DNA of 64,000 nt. It comes from Hyphomicrobium sp. Lineage in GTDB: Bacteria; Pseudomonadota; Alphaproteobacteria; Rhizobiales; Hyphomicrobiaceae. The notes under the pieces are model-generated. The model saw only the letters and a program-made list of their open reading frames with translations, made no database searches and was not told the origin of the DNA. The translations under genes were made by a program, and so were the position numbers. The stretch is taken from assembly GCA_016793445.1 (NCBI GenBank), contig JAEUME010000015.1, positions 20,482-84,481 of the forward strand. Reading direction: 5' to 3'. Positions 1-6,715 of this stretch are shown piece by piece (positions within the stretch are counted from its first letter, which is position 1; each line of letters starts with the position of its first letter).

Positions 1-942
1 CCCGGCAAAACGCGCAACCCCCATAACCGCGAACACACGCCGGGAGGATCGTCGTCGGGCTCGGCGGCAGCGGTCGCAGACTTCCAGGTGCCGCTGGCGC
101 TCGGCACCCAGACGGCCGGGTCCGTCATCCGGCCCGCGTCGTTTTGCGGCACTGTCGGCTTCAAACCCACATTCGGTTACATCTCGCGCACCGGCATCAT
201 GCCGCAGTCGCCGCCGCTCGATACGGTGGGCACCTACGCGCGCACCATCGACGACATCGCGCTCCTCACCGACGCGATTTCCGCCTTCGATCCGCGCGAT
301 GGAGACATGACGTCGAGTCCCAAGGCGCCGCTGTCTGCGGGACTGTCGACCCCACTTGATCGTGCGCCGCGCTTCGCCTTCATCATCTCGCCCTCAGGCG
401 CGGTGGCCGATCCAGAGGCCGTTTCGGCCTACGAGCAGTTTGCCTCCGGTTTTGGCGCACGCGCCGAAGTGGTCGTCACGCAACTCCCGGCCGAGTTCGA
501 CGGCGCGCTGCGCTTGCACAGGATCGTGCAGTTCTCCGACATCGCCAAAAATTTTGGCCCCATTGCCGACAAGAACCCCGGCGCCGTTACCGAAAAACTC
601 AAGGAGGCGATTGCGGAAGGGCGCACGTTCTCCTCAGCGGACATCGCCGCCGCGCGCGCCGAACGCGATCCGCTCTATGACGCTCTGCGCCCCATCCTCA
701 TCAACTACGATGCGATCCTGACGCCCGCCGCGCCTGGCCCTGCGCCGCACGGACTTTCGGCAACAGGCAACCCGATGTTCAATGCCCTGTGGACGTATTT
801 GGGGATGCCGTGCATCTCACTGCCGCTGCTTGAGGCCGGTGGCTTGCCGCTCGGCGTGCAGCTCGTCGCAGCGCGCGGCAACGACGCCGGGCTCTTGCGC
901 GTGGCCAAATGGCTCTATCCCGGCGATGGCCGGAGCGCCTGA
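1..942 (+). CDS. Amidase (amidase signature family), 5' end outside window
   Basis: The reading frame is open from base 1, so this is the C-terminal ~313 residues of a larger protein. The first bases encode GGSSSGSAAAVA, the glycine/serine signature that carries the cis-Ser of the Ser-Ser-Lys triad. About 20 residues later TAGSVIRPAS aligns with the motif holding the nucleophilic serine, followed by CGTVGFKPT. The catalytic lysine would lie upstream of the window. Family members hydrolyse amides (Glu-tRNA(Gln) amidation, nicotinamide, other small amides); the substrate cannot be told from this half. A GatA role is less likely because no gatC or gatB is visible. The frame has no internal stop and ends at TGA 940-942. 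A valine codon at 88 could be mistaken for a start but lies inside the domain. Confidence 0.88.
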   Translation, partial: PGKTRNPHNREHTPGGSSSGSAAAVADFQVPLALGTQTAGSVIRPASFCGTVGFKPTFGYISRTGIMPQSPPLDTVGTYARTIDDIALLTDAISAFDPRDGDMTSSPKAPLSAGLSTPLDRAPRFAFIISPSGAVADPEAVSAYEQFASGFGARAEVVVTQLPAEFDGALRLHRIVQFSDIAKNFGPIADKNPGAVTEKLKEAIAEGRTFSSADIAAARAERDPLYDALRPILINYDAILTPAAPGPAPHGLSATGNPMFNALWTYLGMPCISLPLLEAGGLPLGVQLVAARGNDAGLLRVAKWLYPGDGRSA

Positions 943-969
943 ACCGCTTCCGCCCTATGGCCAACAAAA

Positions 970-999
970 GGGGAGCCCATCCAAGCGGACGCGCTCCCC
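970..999. terminator. Hairpin after the amidase gene
   Basis: A 7-bp perfect stem (ggggagc 970-976 with gctcccc 993-999) and 16-nt loop starts 28 bases after the amidase stop. There is no clear U-tract, so it may be a Rho-assisted or 3'-protecting hairpin rather than a full intrinsic terminator. Confidence 0.4.
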
Positions 1000-1049
1000 A
1001 TAACATCACGTCCGAAGCGTGAAATTCGATTGCGATCTCACGGACTCAC

Positions 1050-1177
1050 TTCCTTCTCCCGCGGGGAGAAGGTGCCCTGAAGGGGCGGATGAGGGGACTG
1101 CCGCATCAGCGGCGCGTACCGACGTCCCTCACCTGTCGCTTCGCGACATCCTCTCCCGTTCCGGGAGAGGAAAAAGT
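1050..1177. repeat. Dispersed palindromic repeat with two hairpin arms
   Basis: Two strong hairpins flank a ~75-nt middle: ccttctccc-gcg-gggagaagg at 1052-1072 and cctctccc-gttcc-gggagagg at 1150-1170. The flanking words 'ggcggatgagggg' and 'gtccctcacc' resemble the intergenic 'ctccccgc...gatgaggg' repeats common in rhizobial-type genomes. It sits between the convergent amidase and NDUFA9-like genes, the usual position for such elements. No other copy was noticed in this window, so repeat status rests on resemblance. Confidence 0.5.
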
Positions 1178-1201
1178 GGCTCTGTATGATCGGAAAATGC
1201 T

Positions 1202-2176
1202 CTAAACTTTATAGTGGGCGAACTGCCCGCGCGGCTGGAAGCGTTCAAGATAACCGGGCACGACGGATTCCACGGCCGTCGCTTGAGAAACCCCCAGATC
1301 CTGCAGCGTGCGGCCTTCTTTCTTGGCAGCCTCGGAGACGGCGTTGTCGGATTTCAGCAGCTTGACCTGATCGCTGGTGATGGGACGCAACGAATTGGGC
1401 AGCGGCGACAGAAGTAGCGCCTGCAGCTTGGCGAGCCAGAACGGCAGCGGCAGGTAGGCGCGCTTGCGGCCCGTGTATTCCTGCGTGAGATCGAGCAGAC
1501 GGCGGAACGTGAAGACCTCCGGTCCGCCCACCTCATAGATCGTGCCTGGCTTGCCTGCGCCCTGCACGGCGTTGGCAATGGCGGTGGCAAGATCACCCAC
1601 ATAGATGGGCTGAAATTTGGTGCGGCCGCCGCCGATCAGTGGCAGGAAGGGGCTCGACAGGCTCAACGTTGCAAAGCGGTTGAAGAACTCGTCCTCCGGA
1701 CCGAACACGATCGAAGGGCGGATAATGATCGCCTCGGGAAATTCCTGCAGCACGGCGTCCTCGCCTTCCGCTTTGGTTCGCGCGTAGGCGGACGCGGATG
1801 AGCGGCTGGCGCCGATTGCAGAGATATGAATGAAGCGCTTTGCCCCGGCCGCGCGCGCGGCCTTCGCCACGGTGCGCGCACCCTCCACATGCAGCGCCGG
1901 GAACGTCTGCTTGCCGGATGGGGCGAGAATAGCGACCAAATTGATTACAGCCTCTGCACCATCGACCGCGGCCTCTACGGAGGCGGGAAAACGCACGTTG
2001 GCCTGGACCGCGTGCACTTGGCCGACAACACCCATGGGTTGTAGGTAGCCAGCGAGATCCGGCCGCCGCTCACCGGCGCGGACGCGGTAGCCGCGCCGGG
2101 CCAGCGCCGAAACCGTATGGCGCCCTACGAAGCCTGAGCCGCCGAATACCGTGACTAAACCGCCATTGCCGTTCAT
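1202..2176 (-). CDS. Complex I NDUFA9 subunit-like atypical SDR protein
   Basis: A 324-residue NAD(P)-binding protein of the atypical short-chain dehydrogenase class. The N-terminus has the Rossmann motif VFGGSGFVGRH (residues ~9-19). It is followed by an NLVAILAPSG strand/loop, HISAIGA, and IIIRPSIVFGPED, the pattern of NDUFA9-like proteins and not of sugar epimerases, which keep a clear YxxxK. Bacterial members are thought to be associated with respiratory complex I or quinone metabolism; the role is inferred from family. The start ATG (2174-2176) gives a glycine-rich N-terminus typical of the family. It is divergent from tRNA-Leu, a neighbour pair often seen in Hyphomicrobiales. Confidence 0.85.
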   Translation of the reverse strand: MNGNGGLVTVFGGSGFVGRHTVSALARRGYRVRAGERRPDLAGYLQPMGVVGQVHAVQANVRFPASVEAAVDGAEAVINLVAILAPSGKQTFPALHVEGARTVAKAARAAGAKRFIHISAIGASRSSASAYARTKAEGEDAVLQEFPEAIIIRPSIVFGPEDEFFNRFATLSLSSPFLPLIGGGRTKFQPIYVGDLATAIANAVQGAGKPGTIYEVGGPEVFTFRRLLDLTQEYTGRKRAYLPLPFWLAKLQALLLSPLPNSLRPITSDQVKLLKSDNAVSEAAKKEGRTLQDLGVSQATAVESVVPGYLERFQPRGQFAHYKV

Positions 2177-2326
2177 GCGTCCTATGCCCTCTTTAGCCGT
2201 TTGCGCACCGTCAACACCTAGCTGAAGATTTAACCGCCGCCGTGGGAAGTGTGAAGCGTGGCTTATCGGCGCTTTCCTGCAATTGACACAAAGCCACGAT
2301 GCGACTACGTGATGGCGCTCTGAAAC

Positions 2327-2411
<85 letters not shown>

Positions 2412-2473
2412 TTTCTTTGGAATTCGGTTAGTTCCAAGAAACTTAGCATTTACAGGCGTTTGGTAGTCTCTGA

Positions 2474-2497
2474 CTGATGCACACCACTGATGCACAG
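2474..2497 (+). repeat. Left arm-type repeat
   Basis: ctgatgcacacc followed by actgatgcacag. Each half contains tgatgcaca, so it is a tandem of two ~12-bp units. The 24-bp block recurs at 17626-17649 with one mismatch, in the same orientation, 59 bp inside attL. Placement between att core and integrase fits arm-type integrase (or directionality-factor) binding sites. Confidence 0.65.
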
Positions 2498-2511
2498 AGA
2501 GGCTGCGTGCG

Positions 2512-4101
2512 ATGCCCGCGAATATGCCGAATCCGACCCGGCGCAAAGGGTCTGATGTCTACCAAATTCGGTGTCGCGTTGACGGCAAACTCGTCAACAA
2601 GTCGCTCGGCACGGCAGACCTGAAGGAAGCCCGTAGAAGGCTTCCAGCCGTCTATGCGGAACTGGTAGCCCATAAGCCCGAACCGCCCGCCGTGAACGTG
2701 CTCTCGATAGCCGACGTGTGCCAGAGATACCGCGACGGAATCTTGGACAGCGTCCGCGCGTTCCGCCAGGAGCACACAGCCGGGGTGTTGGCGATTGCGG
2801 ATAAGAACTTCCAGGCGGTGGATCATGCAAAACTGGCGGCCGAGTACCGAGAACACGTTAAGCGAGCGCTGAACGAAGCGCGGAACAGAGCAATCGCGCA
2901 CGACTTTGCCAACCAAGAATGGCTGCTCACCTACCTCGCCAATAAAGGCGTAGGCGAGGTTACAGATCGGACCGGCGCGCTAATGGCAATGGCGCGAGTA
3001 GGTGTCGAAACGTACCGCGAGATTCTAGAAACCGACGGAATGCTGACAGCACCTACCGCCCCCAACCCCGCGCCGACTTCGACAGCGCCGCTCTTGTCAC
3101 AAGTCGCCGAACGCTACATCACAGAGCGCGGCGCAGCGATGTCCAGGGCTGTTGCAGCCGACTTTCGCGCGGATGTCCGAGATTTGTGCATCGTGGCTGG
3201 TGACAAAAGCGTCGGCGATTACACGAAGCAGGATGTTCGGACCTTCAAGGGCGTGCTCTTGAAGCTTCCCGCAAATTGGAGGAAACGGAAAGAGTTTCGT
3301 CACCTATCACTGACTGCGGCGGCAGATAGGGCAGAAGAGCTTGGCACGCCGCGACAAGGCGCGAAGACGATCCAAATGAAACGTGCGCGGCTATCAAAAG
3401 TATTCGCGTTCGCCAAAGCCGAATATGAAGGGGTCGAAAACCCGTTCGCCGACAAGACGGCTTGGGTCGTTGCCGATGACTCCGCTGCCAACCAGAGAGA
3501 CGCATTCTCACAGGAAGAGCTAAGGACGCTACTCGCGTCAGACTTACGCGGGCACCTGTATTGGCTTACATGGCTTGGACTCTGCACTGGCGCTCGCTTG
3601 AACGAGCTTTGTCAGTTGACCACCGACCACGTTGTGAACGACGAGCACGGGCCTCGACTCTATTTCAGCCCAGAACTCAGATTGAAGACAGGGCTGAAAG
3701 AGTCCTGTGTCCGTTCTGTCCCCTTACATCCAAAACTTCTTGAGCTTGGTTTCCTTGAATACGTGAAGGGCGCTTCGAGCTATCCAAACAGGAGGCTGTT
3801 CCCCGGACTGACCCCGCGCGAGTTAACGGGGAGGCTTTCAGATACGCCCTCAAAAAACTTCGCTCGGCATCTGACCATCTTGGGCATCAAGCGAAAGGGC
3901 CTGAGCTACCACTCGCTGCGACACAGCTTTGCAGCGGAGTTTAAGAGAGCCGCGCCCACCGATATCGAAACGCGCGAAAGGATCATGGGGCATGCCGTGG
4001 CAGGCGTCGCAGGGCGATATGGCGGCAGCTATCAGACTGAGGCGAACGATGCGGTCTTGTTTGCCCAGCGCGCGGAAACGATGAAACGCCTTCGCTTCTA
4101 G
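2512..4101 (+). CDS. Tyrosine recombinase / site-specific integrase
   Basis: A 529-residue integrase. The N-terminal ~45 residues (RRKGSDVYQIRCRVDGKLVN, then ADLKEARRRL) resemble the DUF6538-type N-terminal domain of long proteobacterial integrases. A core-binding helical domain follows (~190-310). The catalytic domain has Arg in TGARLNELCQL (~362), SYHSLRHSFAAEF (His-x-x-Arg, ~467-475), GHA (~494) and the tyrosine in GRYGG (~503). All expected active-site residues are present, so the enzyme looks functional. ATG 2512 is preceded by agagagg. It lies just inside attL beside the target tRNA and should catalyse integration and, with an unidentified directionality factor, excision. Confidence 0.95.
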   Translation: MPANMPNPTRRKGSDVYQIRCRVDGKLVNKSLGTADLKEARRRLPAVYAELVAHKPEPPAVNVLSIADVCQRYRDGILDSVRAFRQEHTAGVLAIADKNFQAVDHAKLAAEYREHVKRALNEARNRAIAHDFANQEWLLTYLANKGVGEVTDRTGALMAMARVGVETYREILETDGMLTAPTAPNPAPTSTAPLLSQVAERYITERGAAMSRAVAADFRADVRDLCIVAGDKSVGDYTKQDVRTFKGVLLKLPANWRKRKEFRHLSLTAAADRAEELGTPRQGAKTIQMKRARLSKVFAFAKAEYEGVENPFADKTAWVVADDSAANQRDAFSQEELRTLLASDLRGHLYWLTWLGLCTGARLNELCQLTTDHVVNDEHGPRLYFSPELRLKTGLKESCVRSVPLHPKLLELGFLEYVKGASSYPNRRLFPGLTPRELTGRLSDTPSKNFARHLTILGIKRKGLSYHSLRHSFAAEFKRAAPTDIETRERIMGHAVAGVAGRYGGSYQTEANDAVLFAQRAETMKRLRF

Positions 4102-4136
4102 TCGCCTGTAAGCCGTTTGCTGCGAGGCGCGCGAAT

Positions 4137-4149
4137 AGGCGAATAGCCT
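4137..4149. terminator. Small aggc/gcct hairpin after the integrase gene
   Basis: aggcgaatagcct, about 35 bases after the integrase stop. It belongs to a set of near-identical mini-hairpins in the island (also 10127-10138 and 11063-11074). The stem is only 4 bp, so a terminator role is tentative. Confidence 0.25.
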
Positions 4150-4205
4150 TTCCGCCGCCCCACCGAACCGACGAGCGCCGAACAGCATCCCCAATAGTCA
4201 GGGTA

Positions 4206-4258
4206 TTGACAATCGTCACGCCCATTACCACATATCGGATGTTATAACATCCGATATG
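4206..4258 (+). promoter_or_regulatory. Promoter with perfect 28-bp palindromic operator
   Basis: TTGACA (4206-4211) is a consensus -35. The region 4231-4258 is a perfect 28-bp palindrome with half-site catatcggatgtta, covering the expected -10 zone and including TATAAC at its centre (4243-4248). GGAG at its right edge is the ribosome site of the next gene. This is the layout of an autoregulated repressor operator; the XRE protein at 4651-5076 is the natural candidate ligand (inference). Confidence 0.75.
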
Positions 4259-4268
4259 GAGTATGGAT

Positions 4269-4649
4269 ATGCCCAACTACACGAACGCCGAAAAGACCCG
4301 CCTGCGTGCTGCCGTTATGGAAGCCGCGTACCCCGTTGCTTTGCAGCTTCGCCTTTCACCGTCGCAGTTCGAAGACATCGTCGGGCGCGCCTTAGCCATG
4401 AACAAGCTGTGGCTCAAGGCTGATGATACCCTCACCGGCTGGGAAGTGAGCCAAGTGATCGATGCGCTGCGCGACGATCCGAAGAACGCTCATCTATTTA
4501 ACCCGGTAGACGGGGCGCCGCAGAAGGCGAATGGGGACGACTTCCAGGCGCGCTTTGGAATGTCCAAGGCAGAATTCGAGGCTTTGCCAGCGCGTCGCCG
4601 CCTGGACTTGGCGAACGAAGAAGCTGCAAAGACGAAAGGGCGCAACTGA
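4269..4649 (+). CDS. Small island protein, first gene of the regulator operon
   Basis: A 126-residue protein with no family I recognise. It is helical and charged: MPNYTNAEKTRLRAAVMEAA, then SPSQFEDIVGRALAMNKLWL, later FGMSKAEFEALPARRRLDLA. It has no Cys clusters, signal peptide or membrane segment. An ATG at 4263 lies only 1 base after GGAG (4258-4261), whereas ATG 4269 has 7-base spacing and is preferred. The stop is 1 base before the XRE start, so the two are co-transcribed and probably translationally coupled. Position behind an autoregulatory operator suggests a regulatory role or an excisionase-like role (inference). Confidence 0.75.
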   Translation: MPNYTNAEKTRLRAAVMEAAYPVALQLRLSPSQFEDIVGRALAMNKLWLKADDTLTGWEVSQVIDALRDDPKNAHLFNPVDGAPQKANGDDFQARFGMSKAEFEALPARRRLDLANEEAAKTKGRN

Positions 4650-4650
4650 C

Positions 4651-5076
4651 ATGCTTCCCGATTACGTCACACAGCTACACGACGCCCGCCGAAAAGCCGG
4701 GCACTCGTGCCGCTCACTCGGTATTGAGATTGGACGCACCTATGAAACGGTCAGCCGAGTTGAACGCGAAGCCAAGGGGAACTTCGAGACCCTGACCCGC
4801 ATAGCAAGCGCTTTGGGGTATGACCTGAGGCTCTTCACGCTGCACGAGGGAAAGCTGCTCACGCACGGACTCGATTCCGAGCACCTAGGGGCACAACTCT
4901 ACTGTTACCGCAGAGGGGTCATCCGCAAGCCGCGTAAGGCATTCATCAGACCGACGCTCTCTCTCGACGCAATCATATCGATTGAAGCTGATCCGGCTTG
5001 TGTGCGGTTTGGAAGCGTCGAAGAATATGCTAGAGCTTTGGGATTAACGATTGGGCTGACAAAACAGTTGAATTAA
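4651..5076 (+). CDS. XRE-family helix-turn-helix regulator
   Basis: 141 residues from ATG 4651; an upstream in-frame extension overlaps the preceding gene and is not favoured. Residues ~8-62 form an XRE-type HTH: LHDARRKAGHSCRSLGIEIG, then RTYETVSRVEREAKGNFETL and LTRIASALGYDL. The C-terminal ~75 residues are unassigned. In phage and satellite elements such proteins repress the lytic/replication module; likely targets here are the 28-bp palindrome upstream of its own operon and possibly the repeats at 5072-5130 ahead of the primase operon (inference). Confidence 0.88.
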   Translation: MLPDYVTQLHDARRKAGHSCRSLGIEIGRTYETVSRVEREAKGNFETLTRIASALGYDLRLFTLHEGKLLTHGLDSEHLGAQLYCYRRGVIRKPRKAFIRPTLSLDAIISIEADPACVRFGSVEEYARALGLTIGLTKQLN

Positions 5077-5130
5077 CTTTTGCCCCGACAAATTCGTTAA
5101 CGTATGACCGGCTTTAATCATTAACTTTTG
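5072..5130 (+). repeat. Paired attaacttttg repeats ahead of the primase promoter
   Basis: attaacttttg occurs at 5072-5082 and again at 5120-5130, with the 8-bp palindrome cgttaacg (5095-5102) between. The block lies between the regulator gene and the strong promoter at 5169, a reasonable place for regulator binding sites. Confidence 0.4.
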
Positions 5131-5168
5131 AGCGATCCTATTCAGAAAAGCCCGGATTTGCTGGCGAC

Positions 5169-5197
5169 TTGACAGTTTGCGGACGATCACCTATATT
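5169..5197 (+). promoter_or_regulatory. Strong sigma-70-type promoter for the replication operon
   Basis: TTGACA (5169-5174), a 17-bp spacer, and TATATT (5192-5197) make a near-consensus promoter. Transcription would begin near 5204, leaving a ~215-nt leader before the ribosome site at 5406-5411. No other gene is visible in the 5077-5418 stretch. An open frame 5177-5422 begins upstream of the predicted transcript start and is probably not a gene. Confidence 0.7.
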
Positions 5198-5418
5198 TCG
5201 TTCTTAAGGTTACTACGCCAAGCGTTAACCTTTCACTCGCTTCCCTTCAAGGGTCTGCCTCAGCGCCAAGCCGCCAGAGGGACGGAAGCCGGTGCGCCAG
5301 ATGACAATCAATCCAAACGCCGAATAGCCGCGCTCGTGGACGACGGGAACCGCAGCTTTGTGCTGCGAAGCCTGCGACGTGTGTACCCGACAACGCCGAA
5401 AACCAAAGGAGTCACGCA

Positions 5419-5481
5419 ATGAAAAAGTACGGGATTGTAAGTTATGAGTACGAACGAAAGCGCACTGAGCGCAATACTTGA
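5419..5481 (+). CDS. Possible 20-residue leader peptide overlapping the primase start
   Basis: ATG 5419 has the best ribosome site in the area (aaggag at 5406-5411, 7 bases upstream) and encodes MKKYGIVSYEYERKRTERNT before TGA 5479-5481. It overlaps the first 38 bases of the primase-like gene in another frame. The primase ATG at 5444 has no ribosome site of its own, so translation through this mini-frame may deliver ribosomes to it. Short length makes this tentative. Confidence 0.35.
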   Translation: MKKYGIVSYEYERKRTERNT

Positions 5482-6715
5482 ACCGACACTGCCTATCGAC
5501 GAAGCAGGGGGCATTCCTCTTCACCTCGCAAATATGGAAGTCCCAATCTCGCTGGGGCGGAGTCAGTATGAAACTGAGTTCCAATGTGTACCCAAGGCGA
5601 AAGTTGGGCGGCTGATTCAAAGCTATTTTGGACAACACCTTGAGACAGACGGCAAAGGCTTCGGCGCCTTTATACCTGGAGCGACGGAAGCTGGACGGAA
5701 GAAGAATAATATTACTTCCGTTTCGATGCTTCCCTACGATTTCGATGGCGGTATCTCTGAGGCGGCGCTGAAGCGCTTCTGTGAAGAGTCTGACAGCTTC
5801 TTGTGCCTCTACACGACGTATAATCACCGAACCACTTCCACCAAAATCAAAGTTCGCGACAAGGACGTTCTCACTGACGAAGAGGCGCGGGAGCATTGTG
5901 CTTCAAGCCCGCGATACTCACACTTGAAGAATGTGCGCGTGCTTCACGACGGCAAACGTCAGAAGCGACAGGTGAGAAAGGGCAACAAACGGGTAGATGC
6001 TTCCTACTTTGAAGTCGCTCACGATCCTGTCGAGAAGTTCCGCGTCATCTTCTTCCTGAAAGAGCCGATACCTCTAAGCGAAGTCGGCACGGACGGCTTC
6101 ACCGAAATCTATCACGCGTTCGGCGAACACCGCTTCGGCGGACGGATATACGACGAAGCGGGTAGTAGACCAACACAGCCCTCGTTCATTCCGACGAAGC
6201 CCAAGGGCACCACCGTCAAACATTTCATTTGCTATGGCTTCGGCGAACCGTCGAACTGGCGCTCGTATTGGGAAGACGTGCAGGCGAAGCGCGCCAAGAA
6301 GACCAAAACCCAGCGCAGCAAACAACACTTGCCAGTGTCGAGTGACGAAAAGCTTCGCCAGATCAGTGAGTGCTTACAAGTCATCCCCGCCGACGTTCTT
6401 TACCCTGTATGGCGCAAAATAGCGTGCGTCATCGTGCATGAGACGGGCGGAAGCGACGAGGGGCGGACGTTGTTTCACACATGGTCAGAGCAATCCGTTC
6501 AGTACTCCTTCGAAGAGACTGAAAAGTTACTCGAAGGCATCGACGAAGACCATCCAAAACCAGCAAGAATGGGCTCATTGATCAAACTTGCGTGCGATTG
6601 CCAAAAAGGCTTCACCCCCTCGCCCCCATGTAACCTTCACCGCTCGATAGTCGCACAGACTGAGAGCCGGGACGAATATCTCAAACTCATGACTGAACTT
6701 GGAGTGAATGTGTAA
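5444..6715 (+). CDS. Primase-like replication protein of the island
   Basis: A 423-residue protein. The N-terminal ~240 residues include SVSMLPYDFDGGIS (~residue 98), the DxD-like acidic motif expected in archaeo-eukaryotic primase/PrimPol folds. PSFIPTKPKG near residue 245 also occurs in plasmid/phage primases. Residues ~300-385 (LRQISECLQVIPADVLYPVW, then IACVIVHETGGSDEGRTLFH and TWSEQS) match the PriCT-2 domain that links primases to a helicase partner. The stop TAA overlaps the start of the VapE-like gene by one base, so primase and helicase are co-translated. It probably primes replication of the excised island. The family call is confident; catalytic competence is not established. Confidence 0.78.
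   Translation: MSTNESALSAILEPTLPIDEAGGIPLHLANMEVPISLGRSQYETEFQCVPKAKVGRLIQSYFGQHLETDGKGFGAFIPGATEAGRKKNNITSVSMLPYDFDGGISEAALKRFCEESDSFLCLYTTYNHRTTSTKIKVRDKDVLTDEEAREHCASSPRYSHLKNVRVLHDGKRQKRQVRKGNKRVDASYFEVAHDPVEKFRVIFFLKEPIPLSEVGTDGFTEIYHAFGEHRFGGRIYDEAGSRPTQPSFIPTKPKGTTVKHFICYGFGEPSNWRSYWEDVQAKRAKKTKTQRSKQHLPVSSDEKLRQISECLQVIPADVLYPVWRKIACVIVHETGGSDEGRTLFHTWSEQSVQYSFEETEKLLEGIDEDHPKPARMGSLIKLACDCQKGFTPSPPCNLHRSIVAQTESRDEYLKLMTELGVNV

Noticed and set aside
5177..5422. 81-codon frame upstream of the primase
   Set aside because: It begins before the predicted transcript start of the strong promoter, has no ribosome site or internal ATG, and looks like leader RNA.
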